The notes below the pieces were generated by a model. It ran no database searches. It was not told the DNA's origin and saw only the letters and a program-made list of their open reading frames with translations. From Cupriavidus sp. MP-37 (GTDB taxonomy: Bacteria > Pseudomonadota > Gammaproteobacteria > Burkholderiales > Burkholderiaceae): a DNA stretch of 64,000 nt. The translations under genes were made by a program, and so were the position numbers. Where the stretch lies: contig NZ_CP085345.1 of the NCBI RefSeq assembly GCF_020618415.1, positions 2,356,001 to 2,420,000 on the forward strand. Reading direction: 5' to 3'. This document shows, one piece after another, positions 53,949 through 60,986 of this stretch (positions within the stretch are counted from its first letter, which is position 1; every line of letters starts with the position of its first letter).

Positions 53949-54704
53949 ATGCCCTCCACCTTGCTGACCTTGCTGCCTCCAGGCGTTTCTGCTCCGGACT
54001 ACCTGTGGATGGGCGTGCTCATCCTGACCGGCGCGTGCCTGCAAGGCGTGGGCGGGATCGGCTTTGCGATGCTGTGCGCGCCGCTCGGCGCGATCTTTTT
54101 CCCCGAGCTGGTGCCGGGGCCGCTGCTGGCGATGGGTTGCTGCCTGTCGTTGATGGGCGCGTTGCGCGAGCGCGAAGCCATCGTCTGGCCTGTCGCCGGC
54201 TTTGCCCTGGTCGGGCGGGCACTTGGCGGCGCGGCGGCGGTGCTGACCATCGCCTGGCTGGCGCCGGGCCCGCTGGCGGTGCTGTTTTCGCTGTCGATCC
54301 TGGCCGCGGTGGCGCTGAGCCTGCTCGGCTGGCGCCTGTTGCCGGATCCCCGCAACGTGGTGATTGCCGGCACGCTGTCCGGCTTTATGGGAACCATCAC
54401 CTCGGCCGGCGCGCCGCCGTTCGCGCTGGTCATGCAGCACATGGCGCCCGCGCCGATGCGCGCGACCATGGGCTGCATCTTGTCGGGCGGCGCCGTGCTG
54501 TCGCTGGCCATGCTGACGCTGGCCGGGCGCTTCGGCATGCCAGAGCTGTTATTGGCGCTGGCGCTCGCGCCGTTCCTGCTGGCCGGGTTTGCGCTGTCGA
54601 ACCGGCTGCGGGGGCGCGTTTCCGCCGACACCGTGCGGCGCTTGCTGCTGGGCCTGTGCGCGGCCGGCGCGCTGGGCGTGCTAGGCCGCGCGGCCTTTGC
54701 CTGA
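53949..54704 (+). CDS. TauE/SafE-family (TSUP) membrane permease
   Basis: A 251-residue protein with about 8 hydrophobic segments and the duplicated TSUP pattern (GACLQGVGGIGFAMLCAP, then LSGFMGTITSAGAPPFAL). These permeases export or import small organic anions such as sulfite, sulfoacetate or formate-like acids. ATG 53949 is preferred over an 82-residue extension that crosses the regulatory elements. The OCD-like gene follows after 60 bases, so the permease may move the substrate or an end product of the cluster. Confidence 0.82.
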   Translation: MPSTLLTLLPPGVSAPDYLWMGVLILTGACLQGVGGIGFAMLCAPLGAIFFPELVPGPLLAMGCCLSLMGALREREAIVWPVAGFALVGRALGGAAAVLTIAWLAPGPLAVLFSLSILAAVALSLLGWRLLPDPRNVVIAGTLSGFMGTITSAGAPPFALVMQHMAPAPMRATMGCILSGGAVLSLAMLTLAGRFGMPELLLALALAPFLLAGFALSNRLRGRVSADTVRRLLLGLCAAGALGVLGRAAFA

Positions 54705-54764
54705 GGCGGCGCCGCCTGCCTGAGTTCCCGGCTTTCCAGATCCAACCCAACCAGCGGAGTTGCC

Positions 54765-55697
54765 ATGCAGCACATCACAGACGCCATGATCGATGCCCAC
54801 GTCACCCCCGAAGCGGCCCTGCAGGTCATGGCGTCCGCGTTTTCCAGCTTCGGGCGCGGCGATGCCGCGATGCAGGCGCGCATCCGCACCGAGGCGGGCG
54901 GCGTCAAGCTGTCCACGCTGGGGGCAGTCATCCCGCAGCAGGGCGTGGCCGGCGCCAAGGTCTACACCACCATCAATGGACAGTTTTCCTTCGTCATCCT
55001 GATTTTCTCGAGCGACGACGGCCGTCCGCTGGCTTCGCTCGACGCCGGCGCGATCACGCGGCTGCGCACCGCGGCCTGCACCACGCTGGCGGCGCAGCGG
55101 CTGGCCCGCGCCGGCGCGCGCACGCTGGCCTTGTTCGGTGCCGGCACGCAGGGCGCACAGCACGCGCGCCAGCTCAGCGCCACCCTCGGGCTCGAGCGCA
55201 TCCTGGTGTCCGATCCGCATGCCGATGCCGGCATGCCGGCACGGCTGTCGGCGCAGTGCGGCATCCCGGTGGCGCTGGCCGAGCCCGATGCCGCGGTGGC
55301 CGAGGCCGACCTCATCGTCACCGCCTCGCGCGCGACCACGCCGCTGTTCTCGGGTGCGGCAATCCGGCCAGGCGCCTTTGTCGCCGCCATTGGCTCCAGC
55401 CTGCCGCACACGCGCGAACTGGACGACACCGCGCTGCGCCGCGCCGCCGCGGTGGTGGTCGAGTGGCGGCCGCAATCGACCCGCGAGGCGGGCGATATCG
55501 TGCTGGCCGATCCCGGCGCGCTGCCGCCGGAAAAGATCGTCGAACTGGCCGACGTCGTGCTCGGCAAGGTGTCGCCGCGGCAGCGCGACGACGACATCGT
55601 GATCTACAAGTCGGTCGGCGTCGGCCTTGAAGACGTCGCGCTGGCGGGATACGCGTGGTCGCGTATCGCGGGCGAGGCCGAGCGCCGCGCCGGCTGA
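54765..55697 (+). CDS. Ornithine cyclodeaminase/mu-crystallin family protein
   Basis: A 310-residue OCD-family protein: VAGAKVYTTINGQ, a Rossmann motif LALFGAGTQGAQHARQL, TRAACTTLAAQRLARAG and IGSSLPHTRELDDTALRRA. Members are NAD(P)-dependent deaminating cyclases, ketimine reductases or alanine dehydrogenase-like enzymes. The catalytic Asp of true ornithine cyclodeaminases is not obvious, so ketimine or imine reduction is at least as likely. The ATG follows CGGAG. It precedes element 3 and the diiron oxygenase gene by about 180 bases. Confidence 0.85.
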   Translation: MQHITDAMIDAHVTPEAALQVMASAFSSFGRGDAAMQARIRTEAGGVKLSTLGAVIPQQGVAGAKVYTTINGQFSFVILIFSSDDGRPLASLDAGAITRLRTAACTTLAAQRLARAGARTLALFGAGTQGAQHARQLSATLGLERILVSDPHADAGMPARLSAQCGIPVALAEPDAAVAEADLIVTASRATTPLFSGAAIRPGAFVAAIGSSLPHTRELDDTALRRAAAVVVEWRPQSTREAGDIVLADPGALPPEKIVELADVVLGKVSPRQRDDDIVIYKSVGVGLEDVALAGYAWSRIAGEAERRAG

Positions 55698-55772
55698 CCT
55701 CCGCCGCCTGAAGCTTTCCCGGGTAAACACTGACGTGACGAGTCAACAGAGCCCTTGTCGTCGCCGTTTGGC

Positions 55773-55787
55773 TGTATATAGTATACA
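55773..55787. promoter_or_regulatory. GTATAC element 3 of the GntR cluster
   Basis: TGTATA-TAG-TATACA is a perfect inverted repeat with a 3-base centre, 88 bases before the diiron oxygenase start. It shares the 11-mer ATATAGTATAC with the elements at 60898 and, in reverse, at 53742. The GT...AC half-sites agree with the general GntR consensus. Confidence 0.65.
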
Positions 55788-55874
55788 AACATGCCGAGAC
55801 CCATTCCGAATCGAACTGGATTCCGGCATTCCAACCCATCGCATCGCCCCACACCGACCACCAGGAGTCCCGTT

Positions 55875-56606
55875 ATGGCCGAACTGATGAACCGTGAAGA
55901 TTTCCGTGCCGCCCTTGAACAAGCGATCAAGGGCAAGAGTGCCAACCAGGCGCCGTTCAGCGTGGCCTGGGCCAGCGGCAAGCTGACCCGCGCTCATCTC
56001 GCGCGCTGGGCCGAAAACCACTACCACTACGTCGGGCCGTTCGCCGACTACCTGGGCTACATCTATGCGCGCACGCCGGACCGCTACACCGAGGCCAAGG
56101 ACTTCCTGCTGGCCAACATGTATGAGGAAGAGATCGGCGGCGACCGCCACACCGACCTGCTGATCCGTTTTGCCGAAGCCTGCGGCACCACGCGCGAGCG
56201 CGTGATCGACCCGGACAATATGTCGCCCACCACGCGCGGCCTGCAGAGCTGGTGCTACGCCGTGGCGATGCGCGAGGACCCGATCGTCGCCGTGGCCGGC
56301 CTGGTGGTGGGCCTGGAATCGCAGGTGCCGTCGATCTACCGCAAGCAGACGCCGACGCTGCGCGACAAGTACCAGTTCACCGACGAAGAGGTCGAGTTCT
56401 TCGACCTGCATATCGTCTCGGACGAGATCCACGGCGAGCGCGGCTACCAGATCGTGCTCGAGCACGCCAATACGCCGGAGCTGCAGCAGCGCTGCCTGAA
56501 GATCTGCGAGATCGGCGCGCAGATGCGGCTGCTGTACACCACCGCGCTCTATCACGACTACGTCGAAAACGAGTTGCCGCTGCCGGATCTGGAGATGGCG
56601 GCCTGA
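55875..56606 (+). CDS. Haem-oxygenase-like diiron oxygenase (HDO) family enzyme
   Basis: A 243-residue all-helical protein in the PqqC/TenA/CADD superfamily. All six expected diiron ligands are present with the HDO spacing: E85-x6-H92, E148, H179-x3-D183-x2-H186. This is the pattern of CADD, UndA and BesC, which use O2 to oxidise or cleave substrates such as amino acids or fatty acids, not that of the thiaminase TenA. ATG 55875 is preceded by GGAG; element 3 lies upstream. It leads a five-gene run (HDO, aldehyde dehydrogenase, HbpS, reductase, GntR). The reaction is unknown, but a ferredoxin-type reductase in the run could supply electrons and the aldehyde dehydrogenase could take the product. 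Confidence 0.9.
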   Translation: MAELMNREDFRAALEQAIKGKSANQAPFSVAWASGKLTRAHLARWAENHYHYVGPFADYLGYIYARTPDRYTEAKDFLLANMYEEEIGGDRHTDLLIRFAEACGTTRERVIDPDNMSPTTRGLQSWCYAVAMREDPIVAVAGLVVGLESQVPSIYRKQTPTLRDKYQFTDEEVEFFDLHIVSDEIHGERGYQIVLEHANTPELQQRCLKICEIGAQMRLLYTTALYHDYVENELPLPDLEMAA

Positions 56607-56631
56607 GCGGCGCCACGCAACGGGATCGACG

Positions 56632-58077
56632 ATGACTGTGTTCCTCAACCATATCGACGGCGAATGGACGGCCTGCCAGTCGGGCCGGACCTTCGACAAC
56701 GTCAACCCGGCCGACACCGCCGACATCGTGGGCCGCTTCCAGGCCTCGTCCGCGGTCGACGCGCAGGCGGCCGTCGCGGCCGCGACGGCGGCCTTTGCCG
56801 GCTGGAAGAAGACGCCGGTCGGCAAGCGCGCCGCCATGCTCAACCGCGCCGCCGACCACCTGGAAGCGAATGCCGACAGCATCGCCGCCGAGCTGACCCG
56901 CGAGGAAGGCAAGGCCCTGGCGCTGGCGCGCGATGAAGTGCTGCGCTCCGCCCAGACGCTGCGCTTCTATGCCGTGGAAGGGCAGACCTTCACCGGCGAG
57001 GTGTATCCCAACGACGACCCTGACCAGCTGGTCTACAGCCAGCGCGAGCCGCTTGGCGTGGTGACGGTGATTGCGCCGTGGAATTTCCCGATATCGATCC
57101 CCGCGCGCAAGATCGCACCGGCGCTGGTCACGGGCAACACGGTGGTGTTCAAGCCGTCGTCCGAGGCGCCGCTTTCGGGGTACCGGCTGGCCGAGGCGCT
57201 GGTGCAGGCCGGGCTGCCCAAGGGCGTGCTCAACTTCATCACCGGCAGCGCCGTCGAGATCGGCGCCGCCATCACCGAGGCGCCGGCGGTGCGGGCGATT
57301 TCGTTCACCGGTTCGTCGCGCGCGGGGGAGCAGATCCACCGGGCGGTACCGCTTACCACGCGCACGCAAATGGAACTGGGCGGCAAGAACCCGCTGATCG
57401 TGATGGAGGATGCCGACCTGGACCGCGCGGTCGACCTGACCATCAAGGGCGGCTTCTCGCTGTCGGGGCAGGCGTGCACCGGCACCAGCCGCGTGCTGGT
57501 CGCCCAATCCGTCAAAGCGGCATACACCGAACGCCTGCTCGCGAAGGTTGCCACGCTCAAGGTCGGCGGCGGCATGACGCCGGGCATGGATCTTGGGCCG
57601 CTCGCCTCGCATAAGCAGCTGGAAACGGTGCTGCGCTACCTCGACATCGGCAAGGCCGAGGCGACGCTGCTGTGCGGCGGTACGCGCCTGGCCGGCGGCG
57701 ATTACGACAAGGGCTACTACGTCGCGCCGACGGTATTTACCGACGTGACGCCGCAGATGCGGATCGCGTGCGAGGAGATCTTCGGCCCGGTGATCGCCAT
57801 CCTCGGCTTCACGGACTATGCCGACGCCATCGCCAGGGCCAACGATACCGAGTACGGCCTGGCCGCGGCCATCGTCACCCGCAACCCGCGCTACATCCAC
57901 GACTTCGCCAACGACATCGAGGCGGGCACGGTCAAGATCAACCGTACCACCACCGGCAACCTGGTGAACGCACCGTTCGGCGGGCTGAAGCGGTCGAGCA
58001 CATCGACCTTCCGCGAATCGGGCCGCACCGGGCTGGAGTTCTATACGCAGGTCAAGACGGTCTACCGGGGCGTCTGA
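56632..58077 (+). CDS. NAD(P)-dependent aldehyde dehydrogenase
   Basis: A 481-residue ALDH: PWNFPISIPARKIAPALVTGN, FTGSSRAG, the catalytic Glu in MELGGKNPLIVMEDADLD, and the catalytic Cys in LSGQACTGTSR. EEIFGPVIAI and PFGGLKRS are C-terminal landmarks. The architecture is that of succinate-semialdehyde/2,5-dioxovalerate-type enzymes. It starts 26 bases after the HDO gene and probably oxidises an aldehyde made there. The substrate is not identifiable from sequence. Confidence 0.9.
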   Translation: MTVFLNHIDGEWTACQSGRTFDNVNPADTADIVGRFQASSAVDAQAAVAAATAAFAGWKKTPVGKRAAMLNRAADHLEANADSIAAELTREEGKALALARDEVLRSAQTLRFYAVEGQTFTGEVYPNDDPDQLVYSQREPLGVVTVIAPWNFPISIPARKIAPALVTGNTVVFKPSSEAPLSGYRLAEALVQAGLPKGVLNFITGSAVEIGAAITEAPAVRAISFTGSSRAGEQIHRAVPLTTRTQMELGGKNPLIVMEDADLDRAVDLTIKGGFSLSGQACTGTSRVLVAQSVKAAYTERLLAKVATLKVGGGMTPGMDLGPLASHKQLETVLRYLDIGKAEATLLCGGTRLAGGDYDKGYYVAPTVFTDVTPQMRIACEEIFGPVIAILGFTDYADAIARANDTEYGLAAAIVTRNPRYIHDFANDIEAGTVKINRTTTGNLVNAPFGGLKRSSTSTFRESGRTGLEFYTQVKTVYRGV

Positions 58078-58104
58078 GCCCGGCCGTCGCAAGGAGCCAT
58101 ACCA

Positions 58105-58584
58105 ATGAAGAAAGCCATCAAGCTGGAACTGCGCGAGGCGCGCCACATGGTTGCCGCGGCGATCCGGCGCTCGCAAGAAATCGGCGTGCTCGAGTCGATC
58201 TGCGTGGTCGACGAGGGCGGCTACCCGCTCGCGCTGGAGCGCATGGACGGCGCCCGCATCACCGGACCGCAGATCGCGTGGAACAAGGCGTTTACCGCCG
58301 CGGGCCACAAGCGCTCGACGCATTTGTTCACCACGCCGCCGAACGGGCCGGCACTGCCGGGCAACGAGGCCTTCGGCATCCAGTGGAGCTTCGAGGGCAA
58401 GTTCGCCGCGTTTGTCGGCGGCTTCCCGATCGTCGTTAACGACGAGGTCATCGGCGGCATCGGCCTGTCCGGCGGCAACGGCGAGCAGGACACGCAGGCC
58501 GGCCTGGCCGCCTTGCAGGCCCTGGCCGAACTGCTGGCGCCGCAGGACCTGAAGGTGCTGGTACAGGCCGACATCAAGAAGTAA
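58105..58584 (+). CDS. GlcG/HbpS family protein
   Basis: A 159-residue GlcG/HbpS-like protein: GVLESICVVDEGGYPLALERMDGA, WNKAFTAAGHKRST, and GGIGLSGGNGEQD. Its relatives bind haem or cobalamin-like cofactors, or are of unknown function in oxidase operons such as glcDEF. It is 28 bases after the aldehyde dehydrogenase. A haem or metal delivery role would suit a metalloenzyme cluster, but that is inference. Confidence 0.85.
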   Translation: MKKAIKLELREARHMVAAAIRRSQEIGVLESICVVDEGGYPLALERMDGARITGPQIAWNKAFTAAGHKRSTHLFTTPPNGPALPGNEAFGIQWSFEGKFAAFVGGFPIVVNDEVIGGIGLSGGNGEQDTQAGLAALQALAELLAPQDLKVLVQADIKK

Positions 58585-58605
58585 GCACGCTTGCCGGGAG
58601 GTCCC

Positions 58606-59607
58606 ATGTCGTACCGAATCCAGGTCGCCGAAACGGAAGAGGTCTTCTTTGTCGAGCGCGGCGAGACGCTGCTGCAGGCCGCACAGCGTGCCGGCATTGC
58701 CTTGCGCCACGACTGCCAGCTGGGCGGCTGCGGCACCTGCCGCATCTGCCTGCTCGACGGACAGGTGCGCTACGACGAGGAACCGTTCGGCCTGGCCCCG
58801 GACGAGGCCGCGGCCGGTTTCGCGCTGGCGTGCCAGGCGCAGCCACAGGCCGACCTGGTCATCAGCACGGCGCGCGACGACGAGGCCTGCGCCGAACCGG
58901 CGCGCCATCGCGCGCTGGTGCGGGCATTGCGGCCGCTGTCGGCCGATGTCATGCACGTCGAGCTGGAGGTGCCGGGCGCGGTTTCGCTGGACTACCGGCC
59001 CGGGCAATACCTGAAGCTGCTGAGCGGCGACGGGCTCGCGCGCAGCTTCTCGATGGCTTCGGTGCCGCGCGACGGGCGCATCGACCTGCACGTGCGGCGC
59101 ATTCCCGGCGGCGCCTTTACCGATGGCATCCTGCCGCGCATGCGCGCCGGCGACGCCATCGAGGTCGAGCTGCCGCTGGGCAGCTTCTTCTACCGCGCAC
59201 GCGACTACCGGCCGCTGCTGATGGTGGCCACCGGCACCGGACTGGCGCCGATCAAGGCGATCCTGGAATCGCTGATGGATGATCCCGACTGCCCGCCGGT
59301 GTCGTTGTACTGGGGCATGCGGCAGGCGCAGGACCTGTACCTGCATGGCGAGATCCCGGCCTGGGGCGAACGGCTCTGCGACTTCCGCTACGCGCCGGTG
59401 CTGTCGCGCGCCGGCGCTGACTGGCAGGGCCGGCGCGGCTATGTGCATGACGCGGCGCTGGCCGATCTGGGTGACCTGAGCGAATACGCCATCTACCTGT
59501 GCGGCTCGCCCGACATGATCCGTGACGCGCGCGCCGCCTTTACCGCGCATGGGGCCAGTCCCGACCACCTCTACGCCGACAGCTTCACGTTCCAGCACCC
59601 TTGTTAA
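58606..59607 (+). CDS. NAD(P)H-dependent ferredoxin-type oxidoreductase
   Basis: A 333-residue electron-transfer protein with three parts: an N-terminal plant-type 2Fe-2S domain (C37-x4-C42-x2-C45, C76), an FAD domain (YRPGQYLKLL, RSFSMASVP) and an NAD(P) domain (GTGLAPIKAI). This is the one-component reductase type found with Rieske and diiron oxygenases. ATG 58606 has GGGAGG in front. It lies in the HDO run and is a good candidate to reduce the HDO cofactor; the ferredoxins at 51-52 kb could be alternative mediators. Confidence 0.9.
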   Translation: MSYRIQVAETEEVFFVERGETLLQAAQRAGIALRHDCQLGGCGTCRICLLDGQVRYDEEPFGLAPDEAAAGFALACQAQPQADLVISTARDDEACAEPARHRALVRALRPLSADVMHVELEVPGAVSLDYRPGQYLKLLSGDGLARSFSMASVPRDGRIDLHVRRIPGGAFTDGILPRMRAGDAIEVELPLGSFFYRARDYRPLLMVATGTGLAPIKAILESLMDDPDCPPVSLYWGMRQAQDLYLHGEIPAWGERLCDFRYAPVLSRAGADWQGRRGYVHDAALADLGDLSEYAIYLCGSPDMIRDARAAFTAHGASPDHLYADSFTFQHPC

Positions 59608-59632
59608 GACATGGCGGTATGGCATAAATGGC

Positions 59633-59642
59633 TGGTATACAA
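59633..59642. promoter_or_regulatory. GTATAC element 4 of the GntR cluster
   Basis: TGGTATACAA is a near-palindrome 36 bases before the GntR ATG and 26 bases after the reductase stop. If bound by its own product, GntR is autoregulated. AT-rich sequence (GGCATAAATGG) lies just upstream. Confidence 0.55.
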
Positions 59643-59678
59643 TGACGCCAGCCTCTCCGCTTACGCCTCTGCCAACCC

Positions 59679-60389
59679 ATGTCCCTTACTCCGTCTCCTG
59701 CCGCGCCCGCCGAGCCGCTGAGCCTCGGTGCCAGCCACTCGCCGCTGTTCGCCCTTGTCACCGACAAGCTGCGCGAAGGCATCCTGAACGGCAAATACGC
59801 CCCGGGCGAGCGGCTGGTGGAGAACAAGCTTTCGGCGGAACTGGGCGTGTCGCGCATCCCGGTGCGCGAGGCGCTGCGCGCGCTCGCCAGCGAAGGGCTG
59901 GTGCTGATCGAGCCGCGCCGCGGCGCGACCGTGGCCAGCCTGTCGCCGGTGATCGCGCGCGAGATGGTCGAGGTGCGCGCCACGCTGGAAGGCCTCAACG
60001 CCAAGCTCGCCGCGCAGCGGCGCGACCCGGCGCTGGTGGCGGAGCTGGAAAACGTGTTGCGGCAGGGCATGGAGGCCGCCGCGCAGGGCCGCGCGGACGA
60101 GCTGCTGGCGCTCAATACGCGCTTCCACGAGGTGCTCGGCACCATCGCGGCCAACAGCGTGCTGCAGGAAATGATGCGTTCGCTGCGCGAGCGCACCGCG
60201 GTGCTGTTCGGCCCCGCCAACGTGGTGCGCGCGCGCCAGAACTGGGACGAGCACGCCCAGATCCTGCAGGCCGTGATCGCCGGCGACGCCGACCTCGCGG
60301 CGTTGCTGGCCGCGCGCCATGTCTACAGCGCCGCCAAGGCAGCCGACCTTCCGGTGGGCGGGCAGGGCAGCGCGGTGCAGGCGGCCTGA
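59679..60389 (+). CDS. GntR-family regulator (FCD/FadR subfamily)
   Basis: A 236-residue regulator: winged helix at about 25-85 (LVTDKLREGILNGKYAPGERLVENKLSAELGVSRIPVREALRALASEGL) and an FCD effector domain with metal-type residues (ARERTAVLFGPANVV, NTRFHEVL). FCD proteins bind short palindromes of the GT...AC type and respond to organic acids. It sits between the HDO run and the amidase unit and is the obvious candidate reader of the GTATAC elements at 53741, 53925, 55773, 59633, 60515 and 60895. Mostly a repressor in this subfamily. Confidence 0.88.
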   Translation: MSLTPSPAAPAEPLSLGASHSPLFALVTDKLREGILNGKYAPGERLVENKLSAELGVSRIPVREALRALASEGLVLIEPRRGATVASLSPVIAREMVEVRATLEGLNAKLAAQRRDPALVAELENVLRQGMEAAAQGRADELLALNTRFHEVLGTIAANSVLQEMMRSLRERTAVLFGPANVVRARQNWDEHAQILQAVIAGDADLAALLAARHVYSAAKAADLPVGGQGSAVQAA

Positions 60390-60514
60390 ACCCGGCGGCT
60401 GGTTTCTCTCGGCTATCCCGTCGTAGTCCTGACGTCCGGCAGTGTCCCGGATCCCGATGCATGGATGCCCGCCTGCGGGGCATAGCGTGCCCTGATATGA
60501 CGCACTGCACCAAT

Positions 60515-60530
60515 CTAGTGTATACTGTAG
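60515..60530. promoter_or_regulatory. GTATAC element 5 of the GntR cluster
   Basis: CTAGTGTATACTGTAG is an imperfect palindrome (12 of 16 positions) in the 597-base space between the GntR gene and the amidase. TATACT resembles a -10 box pointing to the short frame at 60543. Confidence 0.5.
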
Positions 60531-60542
60531 TCATTCAAGGTC

Positions 60543-60731
60543 ATGAGATTTGCCATGCAGTCGTCCGAACAACGCTATCTTTCCCAACCCGTCGGGCAGC
60601 AACTGCTCGGCCACTTCGCCGCACGCGACGCGGTGCGCCATGCCACGCCGCTGGTACCGCTGCGGCTGCGGGATATCGGCCGCTTTTTCCTTGCTCTGGG
60701 CGGCCGAACGCCGCGCCGCAGCCACTGCTGA
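60543..60731 (+). CDS. Possible 62-residue protein, or small RNA, in the GntR-amidase gap
   Basis: A 62-codon frame starts 18 bases after element 5. Its product (62 residues) has no cysteine pair, signal or clear family; the C-terminal part is basic, with LRLRDIGRFFLALGG, and ends in an Arg-rich tail. Ribosome site AAGG is only 2 bases from the ATG, so translation is doubtful; ATG 60555 is an alternative. A hairpin at 60747 follows the stop. The unit could equally be a non-coding RNA. Confidence 0.35.
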   Translation: MRFAMQSSEQRYLSQPVGQQLLGHFAARDAVRHATPLVPLRLRDIGRFFLALGGRTPRRSHC

Positions 60732-60746
60732 ACCTGGCTGAATAAA

Positions 60747-60768
60747 GCGCGGCGGCGCTCCGCCGCGC
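60747..60768 (+). terminator. GC-rich hairpin after the short frame
   Basis: GCGCGGCGG (60747-60755) and CCGCCGCGC (60760-60768) form a 9-base stem with the 4-base loop CGCT, 15 bases after the stop of the 60543 frame. No T-run follows, so it is not a classical intrinsic terminator. With element 5 it would bound a transcript of about 240 bases. Confidence 0.5.
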
Positions 60769-60894
60769 CGCCTGACTGTCCCTCCTCCGTTCCTGGCACG
60801 CGTCCTGCGAGCCATCGTCCCCTGATCACAAAGCCCCCCGCACGCCGTTGACGGTGCGTCCGCGCGCGCATTGTCCTTGCACTGCGCACGATAC

Positions 60895-60909
60895 GGAATA
60901 TAGTATACC
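60895..60909. promoter_or_regulatory. GTATAC element 6 of the GntR cluster
   Basis: GGAATATAGTATACC is the exact reverse complement of element 1 (53741-53755), 7 kb away, and shares ATATAGTATAC with element 3. It lies 78 bases before the amidase start. TATAGT resembles a -10 box. An exact 15-mer in opposite orientation in AT-rich intergenic sequence is unlikely by chance in a GC-rich genome. Confidence 0.65.
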
Positions 60910-60986
60910 AACGCATTTGCGGTACGCCCGAGCCCCTCATACGCCCCCACCGCGCCGAACGGCGCGGATAACGACAAGGAGCCGAT

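Noticed and set aside
55875..56606. TenA thiaminase or PqqC identity for the diiron protein
   Set aside because: The complete E-x6-H, E, H-x3-D-x2-H ligand set is present, as in HDO enzymes, and no thiamine or PQQ genes are nearby.
56377..59625. 1082-codon open frame on the minus strand
   Set aside because: It is antisense to the HDO, aldehyde dehydrogenase, HbpS and reductase genes, has low-complexity Arg/Gly/Ala/His-rich translation and no ribosome site; a product of GC-rich codon bias.
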